Assembly: GCA_947044405.1 (NCBI GenBank)
Contig: CAMRHE010000067.1
Location: 3,611,501-3,675,500, forward strand
Length of the DNA stretch: 64,000 bases
DNA from: Leptodactylus fallax
Lineage: Eukaryota; Chordata; Amphibia; Anura; Leptodactylidae
Reading direction: 5' to 3'
The notes under the pieces are model-generated. The model made no database searches. It worked only from the letters and a program-made list of their open reading frames with translations, and was not told where the DNA came from. Below are positions 9,678 through 22,244 of this stretch, in pieces (the stretch's first letter is position 1; every line of letters begins with the position of its first letter). A program made the position numbers and the translations under genes.

Positions 9678-10029
9678 CATATGATGTATTTTTTCAATGT
9701 GTTTCCATGTTTTTTTCAGCTTTACTTTTAGTATAAATTGAAGTCACTATGTGAAAGGTTTCTTTTTTTTATGTTACGAATGTAAAGGTCAGCACTACTG
9801 TAGTGTAAATGGATACTTTACAGTCAAATAATAAATATTTCTTTGTGTGTACTGTCATAAAAAAAAATATTTTTGTGGCATAACCTCTTTTACAAAGGTT
9901 TGATTTGTTAGGTATAACAATTGTTCTTAAAAAGGTCCAAGATAAAGTAGATCCTGTTGACTATTAGATTCCAGTGTTTCTGTTTTGGACAGAATAATAG
10001 TGCAACTTTGCAATTCAAGTTTTGAAACC
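9678..10029. other. Intronic DNA, nothing recognised
   Basis: AT-rich sequence downstream of the retrotransposon, with no exon or repeat signature that I can support. Confidence 0.4.
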
Positions 10030-10639
10030 TTAAAGAAGCACTCCAGCATTTTTTCTATCTCCTCCGTTTTAAAGTGATTGTGTGTGTGTAGTCTTATGTT
10101 ATTAAATAGCTTACTGATGTCTTTATTGTGAATTTATATGCTCCCTTCTGGAGCACTGACCTTTTCTTTGCTCCTCTGACACACACGGGGCAGATTTATC
10201 AATCAATGTTCTGTACCCAATGAGACTTTTTTCAAAAGGGACTTGAAATGTGGGCATGATTTAGCGGGTACATACTGTAGGTGCACATTTAATTCACCAT
10301 ATGTGGATTTTTGCGCAAGCATATGCCACATCTAATTGGACTTCAAAAAATGCACCAAAAATGCTGGAGCATTAGCTACTGCTCTAAATGTGACAAATTT
10401 ATGGACTGGCAGGCCAGATTTTAATAAATTTCCTGCAAAAAGCCACATTACGGTTAAAAAAACATGAAAAAAAATGCCCTCATAATAAATTGTCACCAGT
10501 ATGTGAATCAATGAAGCATAGAAAAGGCCGGTTCTCCAGAGGAGAGCACATAACTTCACAGTAAAGCTGTCAGTAAGTAAGGCAATAACATTACTCTCAA
10601 ACAGGGGTCGAAACATTTTTTGCTGGAGTTCTCCTTTAA
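10030..10639. mobile_element. TTAA foldback MITE, CTCCAGCA ends
   Basis: Starts TTAAAGAAGCACTCCAGCA and ends TGCTGGAGTTCTCCTTTAA, giving about 15 of 19 terminal positions inverted. TTAA is present at both edges (10030-10033, 10636-10639). A GGGGCAGATTTATCAA segment near 10190 is another commonly repeated frog-type motif. Non-coding. Confidence 0.6.
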
Positions 10640-10769
10640 TGGATCAAAGCAAAGTAGCGTAGTTAACAGAGACATATTGTATTTTCATCTTTTCACAGAT
10701 CTTTTAGAATTCATAAACTGAGTTTTCAACAGTACTACAATATTAATGCATCATGCTTTGACATGTCTA

Positions 10770-10866
10770 CAACAATGGTCTCCAACCTCTCGTAGTGAAA
10801 GGCTGTCAGAGCATGCTGGCAGCTGTAGTTTTGCAAAAGCAGTAGAGTCACAGGTTGGAGACCAAA
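10770..10866. repeat. Short foldback, GGTCTCCAACCT ends
   Basis: GGTCTCCAACCTC near 10793 is mirrored by AGGTTGGAGACC near 10852, around a GCATGCTGGCAGCTGTAGTTTT core. This resembles an abundant short amphibian repeat. No coding potential. Confidence 0.45.
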
Positions 10867-11160
10867 ACCCTACAATATTTAAGAAATAAAAAAGGGTCAT
10901 AATGCCTCATAATAAATTTATGCCTGTGGAGTAAATAACTTGTGAGGACATCATTATTTCATTTGCTGTGAAATCAGCATAGTGTTCAATGCAACATCTA
11001 AAATCACTCGTGTTATGGGGTCACCTTGTTGGAATGCAGATCTTTTCTGTGCACTCAGTGCTCCATTAATCACAGTATGAATCTGTAGTGCTTCAAATCA
11101 TAAGTAGGGTTGTATGCCTGAATGTGGTCACAAATGCAATGCTCAGGAAATATATATATA

Positions 11161-12782
11161 CAGTACAGACCAAAAGTTTGGACACACCTTCTCATTCCAA
11201 GAGTTTTCTGTATTTTCATGACTATAAAAATTGTAGATTCACACTGAAGGCATCAAAACTATGAATTAACACATGTGGAATTATATACTTAACAAAAAAA
11301 GTGTGAAACAACTGAAAATATGTCTTATATTCTAGGTTCTTCAAAGTAGCCACCTTTTTGCTTTGATTACTGCTTTGCACACTCTTGGCATTCTCTTGAT
11401 GAGCTTCAAGAGGTAGTCACCTGAAATGGTCTTCCAATAGTCTTGAAGGAGTTCCCAGAGATGCTTAGCACTTGTTGGCCCTTTTGCCTTCACTCTGCGG
11501 TCCAGATCACCCCAAACCATCTCGATTGGGTTCAGGTCTGGTGACTGTGGAGGTCAGGTCATCTGGCGTAGCACCCCATCACTCTCCTTCTTGGTCAAAT
11601 AGCCCTTACACAGTCTGGAGGTGTGTTTGGGGTCATTGTCCTGTTGAAAAATAAATGATGGTGCAACTAAACGCAAACCGGATGGAATAGCATGCCGCTA
11701 CAAGATGCTGTGGTAACCATGCTGGTTCAGTATTCCTTCAATTCTGAATAAATCCCCAACAGTGTCACCAACAAAGCACCCCCACACCATCATACCTCCT
11801 CCTCCATGCTTCACGGTGAGAATCAGGCATGTAGAGTCCATTCGTTCACCTTTTCTGCGTTGCACAAAGACACGGTGGTTGGAACCAAAGATCTCAAATT
11901 TGGACTCATCAGACCAAAGCACAAATTTCCACAGGTCTAATGTCCATTCCTTGTGTTCTTTAGCCCAAACAAGTCTCTTCTGCTTGTTGCCTATCCTTAG
12001 CAGTGGTTTCCTAGCAGCTATTTTACCATGAAGGCCTGCTGCACACAGTCTCCTCTTAACAGTTGTTGTAGAGATGTGTCTGCTGCTAGAACTGTGTGTA
12101 GCATTGACCTGGTCTCTAATCTGAGCTGCTGTTAACCGGCGATTTCAGAGGCTGGTGACTCGGATGAACTTATCCTCCGCAGCAGAGGTGACTCTTGGTC
12201 TTCCTTTCCTGGGGCGGTCCTCATGTGAGCCAGTTTCTTTGTAGCGCTTGATGGTTTTGGCCACTGCACTTGGGGACACTTTCAAACTTTTCCCAATTTT
12301 TCGGACTGACTGACCTTCATTTCTTAAAGTAATGATGGCCACTCGTTTTTCTTTACTTAGCTGCTTTTTTTCTTGCCATAATACAAATTCTAACACTCCA
12401 TTCAGTAGGACTATCAGCTGTGTATCCACCTGACTTCTGAACAACACAACTGATGGTCCCAACCCCATTTATAAGGCAAGAAATCCCACTTAATAAACCT
12501 GACCTGTGAAGTGAAAACCATTTCAGGTGAATACCTCTTGAAGCTCATCAAGAGAATGCCAAGAGTGTGCAAAGCAGTAATCAAAGCAAAAGGTGGCTAT
12601 TTTGAAGAACCTAGAATATAAGACATATTTTCATTTGTTTCACACTTTTTTGTTAAGTATATAATTCCACATGTGTTAATTCATAGTTTTGATGCCTTCA
12701 GTGTGAATCTACAATTTTTATAGTCATGAAAATACAGAAAACTCTTGGAATGAGAAGGTGTGTCCAAACTTTTGGTCTGTAC

Positions 12783-12784
<2 letters not shown>
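11161..12784 (-). mobile_element. Tc1-like transposon, family A copy 1 (decayed)
   Basis: 1624 bp between CAGTACAGACC and GGTCTGTACTG, flanked by TA on both sides and lying in TATA-rich DNA. Long terminal inverted repeats of about 270 bp reach into the transposase C-terminal codons. The same family occurs at 56232-57479 and 59409-61038. The transposase is on the minus strand. Confidence 0.9.
11325..12379 (-). pseudogene. Tc1-like transposase, family A copy 1, multiply broken
   Basis: A relic of the DD34E transposase that cuts and pastes this family at TA sites. Compared with the copies at 56.4 and 59.8 kb it has a 1-nt insertion just after the start (A-run at about 12370) and a TGA replacing an Arg codon after VTSL (near 12144). 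It also has a TAG in HSIL/RHAI (near 11698), a TGA for Trp before PPQSPDLNP (near 11553), and a 1-nt T insertion near 11351. Recognisable blocks are the N-terminal helix-turn-helix (RKIGKSLKVSPSAVAKTIKRY), the GRPR hook, LWSDES, HGGGGMMVWGCF and [10 protein letters not shown]. It cannot make a full protein. Confidence 0.88.

Positions 12785-12826
<42 letters not shown>
12785..12826. repeat. (TA)n microsatellite
   Basis: TATATACATA followed by an uninterrupted TA run directly abuts the right end of the Tc1 copy. It is probably the original TA-rich target. Confidence 0.85.
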
Positions 12827-13105
12827 TTTTGGGGGGGGCATAGCAAATAAACACTTTTATTGCCAAGCCCATTAGTCTTTAAAGTGCTTTTGTATGTATT
12901 CTTAAGAACAATGCTTAAAGGAGTTGTCTAAGATAACAACACATAAAGGTAAATACATGATGTGCCATACAACACATGATCATGGCAGCTGTTCACTAGC
13001 CTCAGCAGTTACAGCCATACATGCTGAAATTACTGTTGAGGGCAGGGATTGGCTGCACTGGTCACAAGTATGTATGGTGCATCATCTATGCAGGAAAAGT
13101 AAACT

Positions 13106-13569
13106 TAAAGGGGTTATCCAGTTTTTTAAAAATATGGGCCAAATAACAGTATGCATCAAAACAAAACACATCCTAATATTTATCATGTTTCAATTCAGTA
13201 CTGTTTATCTAATTTATTTTTAAGTCATTAACCAGAGCTCTGACGTTTCATTTGTAAGCTCACTACCCCTCCATGTGAGCAGTTCAAGCAAATAAAACAT
13301 CAGAGCAGTAGTGATCTCAGATGTGGGAGTGATTTATTACCTGTGATTACAGGGGAGAGTGGCGAAGGGAGGGGCACACAAGAGTGAGAGCAGGCAGATG
13401 AATCATGGGAAATGTAGTTTGTCAACAGATTCACTGCATGTAAATAACAGTGATACAAGGGGCAGCAAGTAAAATAAAGCCAAGAAAAGGGTACCTAAGG
13501 AAACTGAGTATTTAGCACTGGTGTGGATGTATTTTCAGATCATTTTTGGAATTTGGATAACCCCTTTAA
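13106..13569. mobile_element. TTAA foldback MITE, GGGGTTATCC ends (T2-like)
   Basis: Starts TTAAAGGGGTTATCCA and ends TGGATAACCCCTTTAA. The 16-bp termini are perfectly inverted and TTAA closes both edges. TTAAAGGRR ends with TTAA targets are the defining pattern of Xenopus T2 MITEs. A similar lone left end (TTAAAGGAGTTGTC) occurs at 12916. Confidence 0.75.
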
Positions 13570-16151
13570 GACCAGTGGATACCACTGGAGAATTGGTGCT
13601 GTAGTGGTGGTCAATTGTGTCCCCATATTTAATATTTTTTCAAAATGGTATTTTATTTAAAGTGCTAAAACATAATAAAACCGATATAAACATGATATTG
13701 CCGTAATCGTAGTGATTCACCAATGTTGCCATGTCTTTTTTAATGCAGAGCGAATGCCATAAAAGCAAAACACAACCATTATATTTGCACAGACCCCCAA
13801 AAAACATTAATAAAAGCTAATCAAAACATTATATGTGCCCCAAATGGCCGCAATCTAAAAATACAATTGACTATATTTGCAGAAAAATAAAAAAGTTATG
13901 AATTTTTAAGACAAGGATGGAAAGTTTGAAAAAAGTTGCTGAGCCTTAGCACCCAAACTACCCTGCATCTGGAAAGGGTTAAGGAGACCCTTTCTGTCCC
14001 AAGCCTAAAAGTTACATTGAAAACGCTATTCTGCTTATCCACAGCTACAGTGTCTGTATATTACAAGAGCAAAAATTTTATGACCATCAGTATGGAAGGA
14101 AGATAAAACAAATTAAGGTCAGATATATTACATGCTCTTCACAACCTTTCAAGGAGCCTTCAACAAAGCAGAAGTTTGCGAGGACAACATCAGATTGTCC
14201 TGTAAATTGTTTTCCTTTTTAAAGAAATCTTTGGAAATCTTTACAAGGAAATAACTTCTTATCTCTAGATTCAGACATTCATTACTTACAAGACTTTTCA
14301 TAGTTTGATGTTGTGAAATAAGAGCAGAGTTTGTTTGGGGACCTCAAGGTCCATATCTAAATCTCAATCTCTGCATTCCTTTAGAGACTCCATCTCCAGC
14401 TGACTTAAAACATGAATGGCTTGCTTTGCTGTTAATGCTGCCGGTGATAATCATGTGACAATCATCCCGAGCCCCTTTTGAAAGTAAACTTTAGATTCAT
14501 GCATTAAGATTTATTGGGTGATATTGAAACAAAAGGTAACTTATCTGTCCTTGCCGAGAATTATCTGGATGAAGATTTGAAGTAAATTTTAATTTACTGC
14601 TTGTAAGTTTCTGGACATTCACAAAGGACATTTGTCACTTCTTAGTGTAAATTGCAGTTAATTGTGCCGAACAATCTTATATAATTACCTTTACAGAGAT
14701 TGTGGACTCAGTTATCATTACTATTGTTTTTACCTTTCCGCTTCACGCAGAGATCTTGTTGCTTGGCTGCTCCACACAGTAGTTATGGAGCTGATGTGAC
14801 AAGGTCAATTAGCTATTATATGGAGCTCCGCTCTAGGGGAGGGGTGGGATGTACGAGTGAGTCATGGCTAACTATGGGGGATGACATGAGATATAAACTG
14901 GACCTCATATTTAATAAATATCTATTAGGAACATGTTTGCTTTTTTCATAAAATGACTAATGATGGGCGAACCTTGCGAAAATTGTCTTAAGTTTCTTTT
15001 CTTTGAGCACCAGAATTTTTATTATTAAACTTTGGGTCTGAAGAGATAATAATCAGAGGCCCAGAAAGGGTGCAAAAAAAACCTCCAAAAAAACTCGTAC
15101 AGACCTTTCCTCATATTTCTGGGGCTCTGCTGCCCTTCCAGGACTGTTTCCTTGGTGTTTTTCAGCCTCTGTGGGCATTGGGGAGCATCAGTGTCATACT
15201 GCTATTGTCAAAATATAATAATGATTTGTGGAGGTGGACGTTAAAAATTTTGGTTCAGTAAATTTGTAATTTTTGAAAAATTCATAACAAATCTGTAAAA
15301 ATGGTATCTTATGACCAAGGCAAAGAAAAAAATATGACAGTGGTGGACAATTCATTGAATTGCCTGGATGTATGTACTGTAGTACTTTTACTTTCTCTGC
15401 ATAAATAATTTATAGAAATAGCGAAAACCAGACCTTTCTCTTCAAGCACCCGGTGATCTAGCATTTAGATTTCTTATATTGGACTGCCTCTTATCTGTTT
15501 ATGTGCCTGTTGAAACAACAGGCATGATGTTGGTCAGAGATTCAGAACATGTATATATGTGTTCTTTCTTAAATTTTCTTTAGCTGGACATGTCCAAGTA
15601 TATGTGTTTTATGAGAGGAACAACTTTTTAAAATAACATGATTTTGCAATACTCTGTCACGAGATGTCTGTGCTATACCTGTCTATGAGAAGCCACTTGT
15701 CGTTTGGTTGTGAATTTCAGCCTGTAAAGGGTTTTGCTGCCATGTATTAATGTATTGAATTGGTTTCACAAGAAATTTGTGTCCATAACCAAATTTGAGC
15801 TGCCTACATGACTGAAGGAGATAGCCTAGTGCATGACAAGAACTCCATTGAGTGTGTGACAAGAACTATCAGGACCACTGTGGGTCTCTCGAGCCCCCTG
15901 CATTTATTACCAGAGGATAGGTGTTAAATGTTTACTGTAGGCCAACTTCTTTAGAGCTCAAACAAGGGTGTATGTATATTGTAAATGTAGACTTATACAG
16001 TGTGAATCTGTGACAATAAAAGTTGTTGCATGCCATACAGTATTATGTAGGTATTTGCTCCTAGAAGCATTACTTGTAGGATAGAATATAGTGTCTCATG
16101 GAGGCGCCGTACTGCAGTGAGTCAAGTGCTTATGGGTCTTTAATATATTAC
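13570..16151. other. Intronic DNA, nothing recognised
   Basis: No exon with a credible acceptor, frame and donor was recognised. Short open frames at 14700-14951 and 15070-15261 have no family resemblance. Around 14160-14700 the sequence is repeat-poor. Confidence 0.4.
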
Positions 16152-16525
16152 TTCAAGGGGTTGGCCACAGACCAATATTGAGAGACAAATGTTATTTTCA
16201 GTCCATGGTCATGTGATGGACACACAGGTGTACAGCTTGTTATAGTGACAGGACAGTAATCAGACCTGCCTGGTAACAAGCTGTGCACCTGTGTGACCAT
16301 CACATGACCATGGATTGTATATCACATGACCATGGACTGTATATCACATGACCATGGTCAGAATTTTATCCACTAGAAGTAACAGAATGAATGACAACAA
16401 GCAGAGATCTAGAAAACCGTGAGGAATTGATACGGAAAGTATATTGGAAAATTGTATATCTTTTTATTATACAAACAATAACATTTAGCTTTCAATATTG
16501 GTCTGAAAGTGGACAACCCCTTTAA
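16152..16525. mobile_element. TTAA foldback MITE with internal 22-bp triplication
   Basis: Starts AAGGGGTTGGCCACAGACCA and ends with the inverse (TGGTCTGAAAGTGGACAACC, then CCTTTAA). The left TTAA has mutated to TTCA. Near 16300-16365 the unit ATCACATGACCATGGAYTGT is repeated about three times in tandem. The right TTAA (16522-16525) is also the left TTAA of the next element. Confidence 0.6.
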
Positions 16526-17257
16526 TGGGAATATGTCACTAGAAAAGGCTCTATTGGATTATAAGCATAGGCAGTGTTCATAAGAATAAAACTATTCATT
16601 ATTCTTGATCGGTGCCTCCATTGCTGAGATATTAGCTTTTTTCCTGATATGCTAATGCAATGAGCAGGGGTGTAACTTGAGGGGGTGCAGAGGGTGCAGT
16701 TGCATCGGGGCCCAGGAGCCTTAGGGGGCCCATAAGCACTGGCATCAGTATTGAGATTGCAGCTTCCATCTGGTCCATAAGCCAAGGAGAGCCACAGATT
16801 ACCCTAACCACACTAAGGTTGATTAAACTCCTTAGCACCCGTAACCATCACTATCAAGAATTCGCTATAGAGATGAGGTAGGGGGCCCCGGACAAAAAAT
16901 TGCACCGGGGCCCACAAGACTTTAGTTACGCCACTGGCAATGAGGGAGTCACTGTTGCTCTCATTACTTAAAAGAGCTATGCTCTCCAGCACACTGTCCC
17001 TCCATTTCCCCCTCCCTGTTGTGATTGACATGATTACCTGTCCCTGTCAGTCATAGCAGGGAGATTGTTCTTTGGTATGATGAGAATAATGGTGACACCC
17101 TCATGCACAAAACAGGTCATTAATATATCAAGATAAAAGCTAATATCTTAGCACAGAGGCACTTATTGGGAAGCAGAGAAAAGTATTTTATTCACGTATT
17201 CACGTTTTAACCCCGGCTATCTGTCTGTGCTTACAGTTCAATAGGGACTCCCTTTAA
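16522..17257. mobile_element. TTAA foldback element interrupted by a hAT-type MITE
   Basis: Left end TTAATGGGAATATGTCAC, right end GGGACTCCCTTTAA. Inner arms pair (TGAGATATTAGCTTTT near 16623 with AAAAGCTAATATCTTA near 17136). The pairing is split by the inserted element at 16665-16936, which makes this the older of the two. Confidence 0.55.
16665..16936. mobile_element. hAT-type MITE with 8-bp target duplication
   Basis: Starts CAGGGGTGTAACT and ends AGTTACGCCACTG. The exact 8-bp direct repeat GCAATGAG flanks it (16657-16664 and 16937-16944). CAG...CTG ends with 8-bp duplications are the hAT signature. The arms carry GGGGCCC-rich blocks (CATCGGGGCCCAGGAG and CACCGGGGCCCACAAG). Non-coding. 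Confidence 0.85.
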
Positions 17258-17947
17258 ATCGCCTGAATAAAGTTACCAAGTAGGCATGTGGTTCATTGTG
17301 CTGAAATACTATGTATTGGCTAGATCCAAATTAATTGCAAATTCATTGAGCTGGCGTCTCTAATTTGCACTTTGGAAATAACCAGAAAAGTCATTATATT
17401 TTATTAGCTAATATATAATATTTTTATCCATAAGAAGAGATCTGCTCTTAGCTGCAGCTCTGCTTACAGACTAAATGAGAATACAGTGAACTATTTAGCG
17501 AATCCAAAAACTAAAATATATGTGGATAAATTTTTGCTACCTCGTAATTGGTTGCACGTGAAAGGACCTTTGTGTCTTGTCACTTATGTTTTCATACAGT
17601 TTTAAGTGACCTTAAAAGAAATGAAGTTAATTGGATTTTGCTATTTTGCATAATTTGTGGTAGATTATGACTGCTGTATCACAAATATACCCCAACAGAA
17701 ACATAACCTGGAACTCAGCCTACCGAGCATGTCAAATTGCTCAATGTGATTTAGTGGTGGATTTTGGCAGATTGTCATCTGAAATATTTTGAGACAATGA
17801 ATGAACTCTGACCTTTCTGAATTGAGTGTACAGTATTATTGAAATTATTTGGAGGAATAAGCAGCATCTACGCCACTAATAAGGTCTCAAGCAGTGTTTA
17901 AAGACTATAGAGAGCACCAACAAAATCCTGAATACCTCTTCCTTACG

Positions 17948-18142
17948 CTAGGTTCACACCTGCGCTTAGCTTTGCATTCTTCGGGTCCACTTGGGGACCC
18001 GAAAAATGGAAACCCAATCTGCTTAAAAAGCGGTTACCCATGGAAACCCGCAGGCCCCATAGACTATAATGGGGTCCGCCTGATTTCCACCTGAAAAATG
18101 CGGAGAGAAAAGTCTTGCTTGCAGGTGTGAATCCAACCTTAC
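17948..18142. repeat. Dispersed foldback, family F copy 1 (GGTTCACACCTGCGC)
   Basis: Begins GCTAGGTTCACACCTGCGC and ends near GCAGGTGTGAATCCAACC. The internal modules TGGAAACCC, CCATTATAGTCTA (inverse) and GAAAAATGCGGAGAGAAAAG recur in the copies at 26.85 and 30.05 kb, in different arrangement and orientation. A non-autonomous DNA element; superfamily not established. Confidence 0.6.
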
Positions 18143-18267
18143 TTAGGTGCACCTTAATTGACAAATACACAGACACTCAATGTTAAGTTTTTTTGGTGGT
18201 GTCAGCCATGGACAGCCTGTGCAGCCGCCTACAAATCTCAAATTTGGTTATAGATTGTAATTTCTCG

Positions 18268-18567
18268 TTAAATTGGTTGGCCAGGAATTTTTATTTATGG
18301 GCTATCCTTTAAGGGCTCCATGCCCTGTATAATGGACACCTGTATTACAGCTCAGTTCCCATTCAAGTCAATGGCAGCTGAGCTACAGTAACAGATCCCA
18401 GCCACTATACAGGGCATGGAGTCAACTGCTTCCCATTCAGTGCTCTGTATAGTACAGGGACCAGATGTATTCCCAACCAACTGACTTATGTGATGGTCAG
18501 CTGTCTGCCCTGAACTGATATCCTAAGGATAGTCCATAAGTAAAACATCCCCAGCCAAACCCTTTAA
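18268..18567. mobile_element. TTAA foldback MITE
   Basis: TTAAATTGGTTGGCCAGGAA at the left is mirrored by CCCCAGCCAAACCCTTTAA at the right. A second nested palindrome inside pairs GGCTCCATGCCCTGTATA with TATACAGGGCATGGAGTC and TTACAGCTCAG with CTGAGCTACAG. Confidence 0.6.
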
Positions 18568-20548
18568 AGCTGCAGTCGCCACCTTTTCATTGGCTTTTGT
18601 AGTCTTCTGTGATTTGATCATGCTGCAGCAATGTATCCCACTGCAGAAAGTCGGATTAATTCTGCCATTCATCTAATTGGATACCATGCACTACTATGTT
18701 TTCTGTGCTCTTTACTGTGAGTGCTGTAAACAGGACCTGGAGAGATCGGCTGATCTACCCAGTGGACATGTTTTGAAGAGTTGACTCTGATAAGACAACC
18801 CCTTTAAGAACTATGCCCACCTTACTACAAGACTTAAAAACTACTTATTTGCTAAAAATGAAGAAGCGTCAATTATATATACTTACTAAAGAGTTCTGCA
18901 AACTTTATCCATTTACCCAGATGCATTCTAACTACTGCCGCAAGATTTCTGATTTATTTCTCCTTCATTATAACCAGTTTGCCCCTTCATAAATGTAGAC
19001 GCGCAGATTTTGACTGCAAAATAAACTATTAAGATTCATAAATGTCAAGTTATGTACATATACAAAACTTATAATTCAATATGCTGTCCGTGTTCTTAGA
19101 TTTATTGCCGCTTTTCCAAATTAACCTTGTTTGTAAGACTGATGGAGTACATTTACATCAAGAGAACGTGTGAAGCTACTGTGGAAGTCTCCGGAGATAT
19201 TTTCAGTCACAACAGAATTATTTTTCTTGCACCACATTGGATTTGCTTGATTGATGTAGTCTCTGTAACTGCATTGCACCGAAACTGCGCTTTGATCGCC
19301 AATACAGAAGAAATATTTAATAGACATAGATATAGTTCTTGGCATATTTTACAAGAGAAGATCTGAGCTAAAGGAATCATATAATCCCTGATATACTTCT
19401 TCATATACATAAATAACATTTACCAAGCGGCTGGAAATGTTTTGCATGAATTTTCTCGTGAGCCAAGTATTATACTGTGCTAATGAGTGTCTACGTTTGA
19501 CAGATTTGTTTTCTAAAGTCAACTCCCATGTGACCTCATACATGACATTTTGCTGTCTCCAAGTCCCTTGAGTGTTAGAAGGTCTTTGGGTCATCCATTG
19601 TATGTTGTGCATTGTTATTTGTAGTGGGAAAAAAGGAATCATTTAACGTGTTATAATTGGAGGAAGGTAGCGTCTTCCCTATCAGCATTGAGCAGATCGC
19701 TTGTATAATGAGGCACGTACAGCTAACACTCTAAACTGTGTTTCTATGATACGAGACAAGAGTAACCCAAGGTTACCAAACAGCGTAGAAGTTTGAACTT
19801 TTGATACTTGAGGTTTGTCATTACGAGAGTATTATTTGTATTCTATCGTATTGGCCGCAAGTCCAAACAGTGTAAAAATAAGCGTAACTATCGGCAATAA
19901 CAGCCAATGAAATCCCAGTGCAGCTTACATATGACCTGAGAGGTTGATTGGTTTCTATTGCTTTTTTTCTGTTTTGCAAGGCATCCTTTGGGATACATTT
20001 AGGCAAAAGTACAGTATTTTCAATTTTCCAGATTAGGTAATGAAATAAAAACAGAAATCGTAAATCGTTTTTTTGTTTTTTTTCCCCTCTAATTCTCTAA
20101 GGCTAAGGCCACGAATGTTAGATCCACTTGGGATATCCCACATTGGATCCCCCATGGAAAAAACAGCTGAAAATAGCTGATTTTCCCTGGGACTTTCAGC
20201 TATGATTCCCATGCTTCTAGCCTTGGTTCACAATCTTTGCATTGCAAGGTTAAAAAGCACAGCTAAGCACACAGTAATACTTGACATGCTGTGTATTCAA
20301 AAAGTTCAAAAGTGTCTTGCCCTAAATTTTTTTTCTGCAGTATGTTGATGGAATGTAATATGCAGTGGATTAGCCACTGACAATTTTGTAGCAATTTCAC
20401 AGAGCAAAATCCAATGTGAATTTGCCACGTGTGTCCCCAGCTTAAGATAGTTCTGAAAAACGGTAATGGAAATCAGCATGTTTATTAAATTATCTTGTGT
20501 ACTGAATAATAGCTATACATTGACTGCTTAGATTGACTTGTGTGACTA
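18568..20548. other. Intronic DNA, nothing recognised
   Basis: A right-type end AACCCCTTTAA at about 18796-18807 marks a degenerate T2-like fragment. Open frames near 19.1-19.6 kb on both strands overlap one another and have no recognisable domain. Confidence 0.4.
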
Positions 20549-20910
20549 TTAAAAGGGGTTGTCCTATGAAAAAAAACATTTATCAGGATAGGTGATAAAT
20601 GTATGATTTTTGGGGACATGACTGCTGGGACCCCCATTATTCATTACAATAGACATTCCAAGTCATCTGCACTTGAGTGATGGTAGTGCATGCTCCCTGT
20701 TACGCCATTCAAGTGCTATAGTTGACAGTGTCCATTAGTCCCATAGACAATGAATGGATTGCTGTTCACACATTTGCTTCTGCGGAACGGAAGGTTTGAC
20801 CTTTATTCTTGTTATTGTTCCAATGGATGTAACACCTTGATTATACATTTATAACCTTATGGATCTTAGGAACAGCTGAAAAAATGTTGGTAAAGGGATT
20901 ACACCTTTAA
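20549..20910. mobile_element. TTAA element (T2-like), abutting the next
   Basis: Left end TTAAAAGGGGTTGTCC, right end GGGATTACACCTTTAA, with weaker inversion than other copies. An internal motif TATCAGGATAGGTGATAAATG belongs to the widespread CTATCC/GGATAG palindrome family. Its right TTAA is shared with the element starting at 20907. Confidence 0.45.
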
Positions 20911-21270
20911 ACAGGACCTGTCACCAGTGACGCCTCTGCGCTGTCACCCTGAGCATTTTGATTTTGGTGTTTTGTTTATCCTAATCTGTTCAGTTATTCC
21001 AAAGATATAAGTCCTTTTTAATGTTTATACAAAATAGGGCATACTACTAGCCAAGTGGGTGGTAACACTGTGGTTTCTCTGAGGGCGGAGTCATGTGCTG
21101 TTACCACCCACTTGGCTAGCCTACCCTAATTTGGATCGACATTAAAAGAGCTTATATCTTTGGAATGGCTGAACAGATTTGGATAAACAAAACACCAAAA
21201 TGCTCAGCTGGCACCTATCAGATGAGGCATGTCATTGGGCATTTTAGAGCTGGTGACAGGTCCTCTTTAA
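20907..21270. mobile_element. TTAA long foldback, GGACCTGTCACCAG ends
   Basis: A near-complete hairpin. ACAGGACCTGTCACCAG is mirrored by CTGGTGACAGGTCCTCT, GTGTTTTGTTTATCC by GGATAAACAAAACAC, and CTAGCCAAGTGGGTGGTAAC by its inverse around 21102. TTAA lies at both edges. Arms are over 150 bp with a short GC-richer centre. Confidence 0.75.
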
Positions 21271-22244
21271 CACAATGAAACCTCATAATTTTAGGTAGCA
21301 AATTAAAGCTCTCGCTTGATACATGTGTCCCCTTTCTCTTGCTAGTTCACCATTCATCTAGCTGAAAAAATGCAGCAGTTAAAGAGTTACAAAATATGTA
21401 AACGTGACATATTTTTTGTATAGTGCTGGACTAGTGCAAAGTATCCACCAAACCAGCACTTATACAGAATAGAGAGTGATACACAATACCGTGCAGGTCG
21501 GCTGTGATACCTAGGCAACCATTCAAACCCATTCAGGTGCAGAAAGACTCCCGAAGGAATAATTGCAATAGGAAACTATCATTTTTTCACAGAACACATG
21601 CACACTAAATAATTATTGCAGGGATGAGAGAGTTTCGTTGTTCAATCTTGAAACATATCTACCCATTCTAAAAGAAAAAGACTCTTGACCTCTGTAAATG
21701 TCAATGGGCTGCCAGTCATTAGACCGACTTCACTTCACATCAAATTAGTTAATGGATTACAAATTACCTTTATATTACATCTGACACAATTTTGTCCTTT
21801 CTAATTGAACAAAACTAGGTCACTTTAAGTGGTCATACATATTAGATTATTATGGGTATTTTAGAAACAACATGGTACCCCGTAATCAAAGTATAGGGAG
21901 TATCTTGCTAAATGGTTGGCAGTCCAACCACTGGAATCCCCACCGATTACCAGAACTTGGGTGTTTTGCATCCCCAGCTTGCATGGAGTGTCAAGTCAGA
22001 AATGCACGAGATAACCAAACACTGTACTTTGACTATGTCTCAGTTCTCATGATCTGGTGACAGTGGTTTGATCCCCATTGATCAGCAATTTACCCCCCAT
22101 CTAACTTGTTGCTAACGGAATACCTCTTTTAATGTCAGCTGACTAACTAATTTGTTTTGGAGTTTCTCAGCATACCCCGAATAGCAGAATTCAGGGAGAA
22201 GAAGGATTGGGCAGTTGGTTTTTGACATGCCTGATCCTTTTGTT
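21271..22244. other. Intronic DNA, nothing recognised
   Basis: No supported gene. 21838-22140 carries diffuse similarity to other frog-type interspersed repeats (GCTCCCC/CACCGATTACC-like strings) without clear ends. Confidence 0.35.
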
